From Xanthomonas cucurbitae (GTDB lineage: Bacteria > Pseudomonadota > Gammaproteobacteria > Xanthomonadales > Xanthomonadaceae): a stretch of 64,000 bases of DNA. Positions 58,388 to 64,000 of this stretch are shown here, piece after piece (positions within the stretch are counted from its first letter, which is position 1; every line of letters begins with the position of its first letter). The notes beneath the pieces were generated by a model. That model was not told where the DNA came from. It saw only the letters and a list, made by a program, of their open reading frames with translations, and did no database searches. A program made the position numbers and the translations under genes. The stretch lies in the NCBI RefSeq assembly GCF_002939885.1, contig NZ_MDED01000008.1:1-64000 (forward strand), given 5' to 3'.

Positions 58388-60192
58388 TTGACTGCTCCCG
58401 GTATGGTCTTGGCCTGTGCAATCCACTGCTGCACGCGCTGCTGCAGCATCCCCAACGGCATCGCACCGCCGCCCAGCACGGCGTCGTGGAAGGCGCGCAC
58501 ATCGAAATGATCACCCAACGCTTTTTCCGCTTGCGCGCGCAGCGCCAGGATCTGCAGCTCGCCAAGCTTGTAGCCCAGTGCCTGACCCGGCCAGACGATG
58601 TAGCGGTCGGTTTCCGATTGGATGCTGGGTTCGTCGTCGGACGGATGCGCGTGGAAGAAATCCACCATCTGCTGCCGGTTCCAGCGTTTGTAATGCACAC
58701 CGGTATCCAGCACCAGGCGGTTGGCGCGCAGCAACTCGCCCGATAGCCGGCCGTAGTCGTTATAGGGGTCCTTGAAGAAGCCGATCTCCTTGCCCAGCCG
58801 CTCGGCATACAGCGCCCAGCCTTCGATGTAGGCGTTGTAGCCGGCCTGCTGGCGGAACGGCGGCAATGGCAGCGTCTGGGCGAGCGAAATCTGCAGGTGA
58901 TGACCTGGCACGCCCTCGTGGTAGGCGGTGGTTTCGATATTGACCAGCGTGCGGCTGGCGAAGTCGCTGGTATTGACCTTCACGATCGCCGGCTTGCTGC
59001 CTTCCGGGTTGCTTTGCCAGTATTCGGCGCTCGGCGCGGTCCGCCGGAACGCCGGCATCGCCTGCACCTCCAGCGGCGTTTTGGGCAGGTGCCCGAACAG
59101 CCTGGGCAGCTCCGGTTCCATCGCGGCGATGTACTGGCGGTAGTGCTGCAGGATCTGTTCGCCGGAGGTGGCGAAATGGCGCCTGTCGGTCTCCACCGCC
59201 TTGCGGAAGCTGGACAGGTCGGCAAAGCCCTGCGCCTGGGCGATCACCGCCATCTCGCCTTCGATGCGCGCCACTTCCCGCAGGCCGATCTGGTGGATCT
59301 GCTCCGGTGCCATGTCGGTAGTGGTCTGGGTATGAATGGCGTAGCGATAGCGGCGCTCGCCATCGGGCAGCGACCAGAGGCCTTCGGAACGACGCCCCTG
59401 CGCGGCGTATTCGTCGCGCACGAAGGCGGACAGCTTACCGTAGGCCGGGCGGACCTGCTGGTCGATCGCGGCCAGCAACTGCTTGCGCACCGCATCGCGC
59501 TGGTCGGCCGGCACCGCCGCAGCGAGTTTCTTCAACGGCGAGGCGAACGGGCTCTGCTCGCCGGTGAGCGCAGCCATCTTGTCGATCTGCTCGGGCAGGC
59601 GCTGCAGCAGGTAACGCGGCTGCACCAACCCGTCTTTGGCACCCTGCCGCGAGACCGCAATGATCTGGTCGATCACGCCCGGAATGGCCTGCAGCCGGGT
59701 GATGTAGTCCTGGTAATCCTTGGCATTTTCGAATGGAAACGCATCGCCATAGCCGGCCAGCGCCAGCTGGATGCCGCCCACCGGTTCCAGCGGCATTGCA
59801 TAGGTCTTGAGGTCGATGCCCTCCAGCTTGTCGCGCAACTGGCCCAGCATCATCTGCAGGCTGAGCTGGCGTTGCGCGTCCAGCGCCTTGGCATCCACCG
59901 CTTCAAACTGCCGGAGCAGCGCGGCGGTGGCACGGCGGTCGTCCTGCACTGCTTCCGGCGAGTAGTTGGTCCAGCGATCGTTGTAGCGCTTGTCGCCGAT
60001 GATGCTGGCGAACTCGGGGTTGTGCTGCAGCTGGTACTGCCACTGCTTGTCCAACAGCGCATCGAAGGCCTTGGCGGCCTGTTCGCTGCTGGCTGCGGCA
60101 GCCGGTTTCTCCGGGGCTGGCGGGGCCGGTTTGCAGGCGGTGAACACTGCCGCTGCAAGCAGGCCGATTGCGACAGATCGCAGGTGGCTCAT
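58384..60192 (-). CDS. DUF885 putative metallopeptidase, lipoprotein (copy 2)
   Basis: A 602-aa paralogue with a lipobox (AAVFTAC, Cys20) and an Ala/Pro linker. The motif YHEGVPGHHLQ (His425-Glu426 ... His431/His432) and EGWALYAERLG (Glu457) correspond to those of copy 1. One copy is lipid-anchored and the other appears soluble, which suggests two locations or two steps rather than redundancy. It is the first gene of the pair, about 100 bases after the M24 peptidase gene. Confidence 0.87.
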   Translation of the reverse strand: MSHLRSVAIGLLAAAVFTACKPAPPAPEKPAAAASSEQAAKAFDALLDKQWQYQLQHNPEFASIIGDKRYNDRWTNYSPEAVQDDRRATAALLRQFEAVDAKALDAQRQLSLQMMLGQLRDKLEGIDLKTYAMPLEPVGGIQLALAGYGDAFPFENAKDYQDYITRLQAIPGVIDQIIAVSRQGAKDGLVQPRYLLQRLPEQIDKMAALTGEQSPFASPLKKLAAAVPADQRDAVRKQLLAAIDQQVRPAYGKLSAFVRDEYAAQGRRSEGLWSLPDGERRYRYAIHTQTTTDMAPEQIHQIGLREVARIEGEMAVIAQAQGFADLSSFRKAVETDRRHFATSGEQILQHYRQYIAAMEPELPRLFGHLPKTPLEVQAMPAFRRTAPSAEYWQSNPEGSKPAIVKVNTSDFASRTLVNIETTAYHEGVPGHHLQISLAQTLPLPPFRQQAGYNAYIEGWALYAERLGKEIGFFKDPYNDYGRLSGELLRANRLVLDTGVHYKRWNRQQMVDFFHAHPSDDEPSIQSETDRYIVWPGQALGYKLGELQILALRAQAEKALGDHFDVRAFHDAVLGGGAMPLGMLQQRVQQWIAQAKTIPGAVK

Positions 60193-60289
60193 GCATTCAC
60201 TCCAAGATGCAGGGACAGCGCAATGGCTTTACTCGGTAATGCCCGTCGCGCCCGGGTGCGCTCCTACGCATGCGTGACGCTATGCAGGC

Positions 60290-61489
60290 TCATGCAAACG
60301 GTTGGTCGATCGCCGGCGACGGCGGGGTAAACCACTGCGCGCCAGCGTCGGTGACATGGAAATGATCTTCCAGGCGCACGCCGAACTGCCCCGGCACCAC
60401 GATCATCGGTTCGTTGCTGGCACACATGCCCGGCTGCAGCGGCAATCGGTTGCCGCGCACCAGATACGGCGCCTCGTGTATGGCCAGCCCGCAGCCATGG
60501 CCGGTGCGATGCGGCAGCCCGGGCAACCGATACTCCGGGCCCAACCCTGCCGCTTCCAGCACCGTACGCGCCGCCTGATCCACCGCCTCGCAAGCCACGC
60601 CGGGGCGGATCGCCGCGAATGCCGCAGCCTGCGCGGCCTGTTCAAGGTCCCAGATGCGCTGCTGCGCCTCGTTGGGCGTGCCATAGATCCAGGTGCGGGT
60701 GATATCGGAATGGTAGCCCTGTACGGTGCAGCCGGTGTCGATCAGCACCAGCTCGCCTTCGCGCAACTGCTGCACGCCCGGAATGCCATGCGGGAAGGCA
60801 GTCGCGTGGCCAAACTGCACGATGCAGAAGGTCGAGCCGTTGTCTGCGCCCAGCGCGCGATGCGCTTCATCGATGAAACGCACCAGCTGGTCGGTGCCGA
60901 TGCCTTCGTGCGCGATGCCGGCGGCCAGGCGCTGCACCAGCAAGGTCATGTCGCAGGCCTGCTGCATCAGCGCCAGCTCGGCGGGCGACTTGCACATGCG
61001 GCAGCCGTCGATGATGACCCCCGCGTCGCGGATGGCGGTGCCCAGATGCGCACGCAGGCCGGTGTGCACGGCAAAGGCGATGCCCGGGTCCAGCGCCAGC
61101 GCATGCGCACGGCGATCGTCCATGACCTGTACCACCAGCGCATACGGGTCCTGGTGTTCTTCCCACAGGAATTTGGCCACCGGAATCTGCAGTACCGCGT
61201 CCAGCGAGCCTTCCTCGAAGGCCGGGCAGATCAGCGCCGGATCGCCATCGATGGTGAGCAGCATCGCCACCAGCCGTTCGCTGGCACCCCACGCCACACC
61301 GGTGAAATAGCGCAACGAGGTCCCGGCACCGATCAACAGCGCATCCACGCCATGCGCACGCATCAGCCCACGCGCACGCTCGATGCGCTGCGCATATTCA
61401 TCGGCCGCGATCGGCGCGGCACGCTGCGTCCAGGGCGCCAGTTGTGCACGCGCCTGCTGCAGCGACAGGCCACCGATCTGGGCGCTCAT
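60290..61489 (-). CDS. Cytoplasmic M24 Xaa-Pro peptidase
   Basis: A 399-aa pita-bread-fold metallopeptidase with no signal peptide. All five metal ligands are present: Asp251 (VLIDTGC), Asp262 (HSDITRTW), His331 (RTGHGCG), Glu360 (SNEPM) and Glu374 (VRLEDHF). The N-terminal creatinase-like domain spans about 25-165. M24 enzymes with this layout cut Xaa-Pro bonds (PepQ/PepP type). ATG 61489 overlaps the stop of the aldehyde dehydrogenase gene (ATGA), which couples peptide cleavage to the catabolic enzyme and suggests a role in freeing Pro or Hyp inside the cell. Confidence 0.93.
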   Translation of the reverse strand: MSAQIGGLSLQQARAQLAPWTQRAAPIAADEYAQRIERARGLMRAHGVDALLIGAGTSLRYFTGVAWGASERLVAMLLTIDGDPALICPAFEEGSLDAVLQIPVAKFLWEEHQDPYALVVQVMDDRRAHALALDPGIAFAVHTGLRAHLGTAIRDAGVIIDGCRMCKSPAELALMQQACDMTLLVQRLAAGIAHEGIGTDQLVRFIDEAHRALGADNGSTFCIVQFGHATAFPHGIPGVQQLREGELVLIDTGCTVQGYHSDITRTWIYGTPNEAQQRIWDLEQAAQAAAFAAIRPGVACEAVDQAARTVLEAAGLGPEYRLPGLPHRTGHGCGLAIHEAPYLVRGNRLPLQPGMCASNEPMIVVPGQFGVRLEDHFHVTDAGAQWFTPPSPAIDQPFA

Positions 61490-63081
61490 GCGCCCGCTTC
61501 CACATCAGCGGTACTCCACTGTCCGTCCACCAGCCGCGCCACACCACCGGGATTGCGCTGGCGCAGTTCCACTGGCAGCAAGGCATCGGGCACCGCGTCG
61601 TAGCTATGCAAGGCCGCGAAACGACGGATCGCGCCCGGCATGCCCACGGCGGTGAAGCCTGGATGCCCAGTGCTGGGAAACGGCCCGCCATGATTCTGCG
61701 CCGCGCTCACCGCCACGCCGGTTGGCATCTTGCTGTTGATGAGGCGTCCCACCCGTGCGCGCAGCACCGGCGCAATGGCCTGCCAGGCGGCATCGTCGCT
61801 GCCATCGCTTGCGCGATACAGCGTGCCGGTGAGGTTGCCTTCGAAGGCGGCCGCCAACTGCGCCAGCTGCGCAGTGTCGCGCGTGCGCACCAGCAGGCTT
61901 ACCGGGCCAAAGGCCTCGGTCTGCAACTCCTGCGGATTGGCCAGGAACACCTGCGCCTCCACGCTGAGCAAGGTGGGCGCGTAGCGGAAACCGTCTTCGC
62001 CACGCTGCCCGCCGGCCAGCACGGACCCGCCGGCCGCAACCAGGCTCGCCACACCACGCTGCACGCCCTCCACACCGGATGCGGAGAACAGCACCATCGG
62101 CAAGGCCGCTGCGAAATGGCCCTTGGTGGCGGCAACGAAGGCATCGCCCGCCGCGCCGTGCGGCACCACCACCACGCCAGGATTGGTGCAAAACTGCCCG
62201 CTACCCAGCGTGCACGAGGCGAAGAACTCCTGCGCCAGCGCATCGCCGCGCTCGGCCAGCGCACCGGGCAGCAGGAACACCGGATTCACGCTGGACAGCT
62301 CGGCGTAGAACGGTACGCCAGCCGCATCGGCAGCCGCCTTCAAGGCCAGGCCGCCGGCGCGGCTGCCGGTGAACCCGATCGCCCCCAGCCGCGCGTCGCC
62401 GGCCAGGCGCGCACCGACTGCGGTATCCAGGTGATACAGCAACTGCACCGCCGCCGCCGGCAGGCCTGCGGCCAGCAGCGCCTGATGCGCGAGCTGGGCC
62501 ATGCGCTGGCTGGTGGCCGGATGCAGCGGATGCGCCTTGGCGATCACCGGGTTGCGCGCGGCGATGGCCGAGGCGAAATCGCTGCCGGCAATCGCATTGA
62601 ACGCGAACGGAAAATTGTTGGGGCCGAACACCAGCACCGGCTTGCCCAGCGGCGCCAGATGCGAACGCAGATCGGCGGCGGTGTCGATGATGGGGTTGGT
62701 CCAGCTGTAGCTGCGTACCGCCTTGGCTGCCTGGCGCAACTGCCCGCTGGTGCGCGGCAGCTCGTTGCCACGCAGGCGCGTGGGCGCCGGCAAGGCGGTT
62801 TCTGCATGCGCGAGCGCGACCAGGGTGTCGGCATCGGCATCCAGCGCGTCGGCGTAGCCCTCCAGAAAAGCGGCGATGCGCTCGGCCGGTGCGGCGGCAA
62901 ACTCGGCGGCCACCGCCTGCGCGGCACGCAACGCGGTCGCTATGTCCTCGGCACCACTGATCGGAAACAGCGGGCCGATCGGCTCGCCGGTGGTGGGATC
63001 GGCAGCACGGAAGCTGTCGCTGGCCGCATGGCTGGGCTGCCATTGGCCGGCGAGCAGGATGGGTTGCAGCATGTCGTTCAT
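61486..63081 (-). CDS. 2-oxoglutarate semialdehyde (2,5-dioxovalerate) dehydrogenase
   Basis: A 531-aa aldehyde dehydrogenase. The nucleophile is Cys298 in GSGQFCTNPG and the general base Glu261 in FYAELSSVNP. The FGPNNFPFAFN motif, the length and the QFCTNPG context place it in the type III alpha-ketoglutaric semialdehyde dehydrogenase group, which ends hydroxyproline (and sometimes pentose or sugar-acid) degradation by making 2-oxoglutarate. Adjacent to a DapA-like deaminase it fits the hydroxyproline route. ATG 63081 (MNDMLQPILLAGQW) is the family start; the frame opens 33 codons earlier without support. Confidence 0.88.
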   Translation of the reverse strand: MNDMLQPILLAGQWQPSHAASDSFRAADPTTGEPIGPLFPISGAEDIATALRAAQAVAAEFAAAPAERIAAFLEGYADALDADADTLVALAHAETALPAPTRLRGNELPRTSGQLRQAAKAVRSYSWTNPIIDTAADLRSHLAPLGKPVLVFGPNNFPFAFNAIAGSDFASAIAARNPVIAKAHPLHPATSQRMAQLAHQALLAAGLPAAAVQLLYHLDTAVGARLAGDARLGAIGFTGSRAGGLALKAAADAAGVPFYAELSSVNPVFLLPGALAERGDALAQEFFASCTLGSGQFCTNPGVVVVPHGAAGDAFVAATKGHFAAALPMVLFSASGVEGVQRGVASLVAAGGSVLAGGQRGEDGFRYAPTLLSVEAQVFLANPQELQTEAFGPVSLLVRTRDTAQLAQLAAAFEGNLTGTLYRASDGSDDAAWQAIAPVLRARVGRLINSKMPTGVAVSAAQNHGGPFPSTGHPGFTAVGMPGAIRRFAALHSYDAVPDALLPVELRQRNPGGVARLVDGQWSTADVEAGA

Positions 63082-63272
63082 TGCAGCACCTTCGATTGCA
63101 TGGAAGGGACCGCCGCGCAGCGTGCTGCAGCGGCAGACCAGGGGACGATACGCAGCTCGCACGAGGTGCGGCCTGCGCATCGATCAGGACACGCCCGCCA
63201 TGCAGGCGACGGCATGCCTATGCGACGCACCGGCGGAGTGTCGCAGTGCGCCGCGTCATGGTGCCTGCAAAA

Positions 63273-64000
63273 TCACGACAACTTGGGCGCATGTGCGATG
63301 GCATGGTCGATCACCTTCAGCGCCGCCTCGCGCTCGGCGCCGGCCACCGCCAGACGCGGCGCACGCACCTGCTCGCTCCCCATGCCCACCTTTGCCTGCA
63401 CCAGCTTGATCAACTGCACGAAGGTCGGCACGGTATCCAGGCGCAGCAGCGGCAGGAACCAGTTGTACAGCTCCCTGGCCGCCGGGTAGCCGCCATCGCG
63501 CGCCAGCTCGAACAGGCGCACCGATTCGGTCGGATAGGCATTGACCAGGCCGGCAACCCAGCCCTTGGCACCCATGCTCAGGCCTTCGACGATGGCATCG
63601 TCCATGCCCACCAGCAGCGCCAGGCGGTCGCCCAGCAGTTCCTGCAGCGCGGCAAAGCGACGCACGTCGCCGGAAGATTCCTTCACTGCCTGCAGGTTCG
63701 GGAACTCGCTGGCCAGCTCGGCGATCTGCGCCGGGCCGAAATCGGTCTTGTAGGCCACCGGGTTGTTGTACAGGATCACCGGCAGATCGGTCGCGCCGAT
63801 CACCGCGCGCACATGCGCGCCCATCTCGCGCCAATCGGTGGAATACACGTAAGGCGGCAACACCATCAATCCGCCGCAGCCGATCTCCTTGGCCGCCTTG
63901 GCCAATGCCACCGCTTCGCCGGTCGCCAGGCTGGCGATGCCCGGCACCACCGGCACCCGGCCGTTCAAGGCGGTCACCAGGGTCCGCAGGACCGCCAGCT
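63273..64000 (-). CDS. DapA-family lyase, probable 1-pyrroline-4-hydroxy-2-carboxylate deaminase (5' end missing)
   Basis: The C-terminal 241 codons or so of a DHDPS/NAL-superfamily TIM barrel; the frame is open to the window edge, so the N-terminus is lost. It has the barrel tyrosine in VILYNNPVAYKTDFG and the Schiff-base lysine in LQAVKESSGD (positions 70 and 99 counted from the internal GTG at 63977). True DapA has a different pocket context, and here the neighbour is a 2-oxoglutarate semialdehyde dehydrogenase. That pairing is the signature of the trans-4-hydroxyproline pathway, in which the enzyme deaminates and dehydrates the pyrroline to 2-oxoglutarate semialdehyde. Function is inferred mainly from context. 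Confidence 0.8.
   Translation of the reverse strand, partial: LAVLRTLVTALNGRVPVVPGIASLATGEAVALAKAAKEIGCGGLMVLPPYVYSTDWREMGAHVRAVIGATDLPVILYNNPVAYKTDFGPAQIAELASEFPNLQAVKESSGDVRRFAALQELLGDRLALLVGMDDAIVEGLSMGAKGWVAGLVNAYPTESVRLFELARDGGYPAARELYNWFLPLLRLDTVPTFVQLIKLVQAKVGMGSEQVRAPRLAVAGAEREAALKVIDHAIAHAPKLS

Overview
The window is GC-rich and reads as a Xanthomonas-type gammaproteobacterial chromosome. The grounds are the secF-secD-yajC-tgt-queA block, two TonB-receptor/hydrolase modules, plant cell-wall hydrolases, GGGAATS heptamer repeats between genes, and a remnant that resembles the integron integrase N-terminus of this genus. No rRNA, tRNA, CRISPR array or intact insertion sequence was found. 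All family assignments come from reading motifs, without database searches.

Layout, left half. Positions 1-457 hold an unidentified gene tail, a decayed tyrosine-recombinase fragment and a perfect bidirectional terminator. Positions 478-7091 (minus) carry secF, secD, yajC, tgt, queA and an Lrp/AsnC regulator, with heptamer-repeat elements on both sides of queA. A divergent class III aminotransferase follows (7213-8709), then a coupled pair of phytase-like lipoprotein and TonB receptor (8795-12474, minus). Next come upp (+), a GH9 cellulase gene broken by a frameshift (13405-15148, minus), a small secreted protein (+), ggt coupled to a 4Fe-4S ferredoxin, a lipoprotein, coaD-rsmD (all minus) and htpG (+).

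Layout, right half (22394-64000). Every gene lies on the minus strand, and together they form a plausible system for dismantling plant hydroxyproline-rich glycoproteins (extensins). Three TonB receptors would import glycan pieces. Two Tat-exported GH127 beta-L-arabinofuranosidases, a large GH121-like enzyme, a GH43 enzyme, a GH27 alpha-galactosidase and a GH35 beta-galactosidase would strip arabinose and galactose. Two S9 dipeptidyl-peptidase-like enzymes and two DUF885 putative metallopeptidases would cut the Pro/Hyp-rich peptide. An APC permease would import products, and a cytoplasmic M24 Xaa-Pro peptidase would finish the cleavage. An aldehyde dehydrogenase and a DapA-family deaminase match the last steps of trans-4-hydroxyproline catabolism to 2-oxoglutarate. 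Most of these genes overlap by ATGA.

A bipartite element, CGTCTTG-N18-CATGCGGAAA on the plus strand, occurs with identical spacing upstream of three transcription units of this locus (28063, 47364, 50122). It is a candidate shared operator or promoter that would make the locus one regulon.

Right edge: the DapA-family gene runs off the window, so the missing hydroxyproline genes (epimerase, D-Hyp oxidase, regulator) may lie just beyond.
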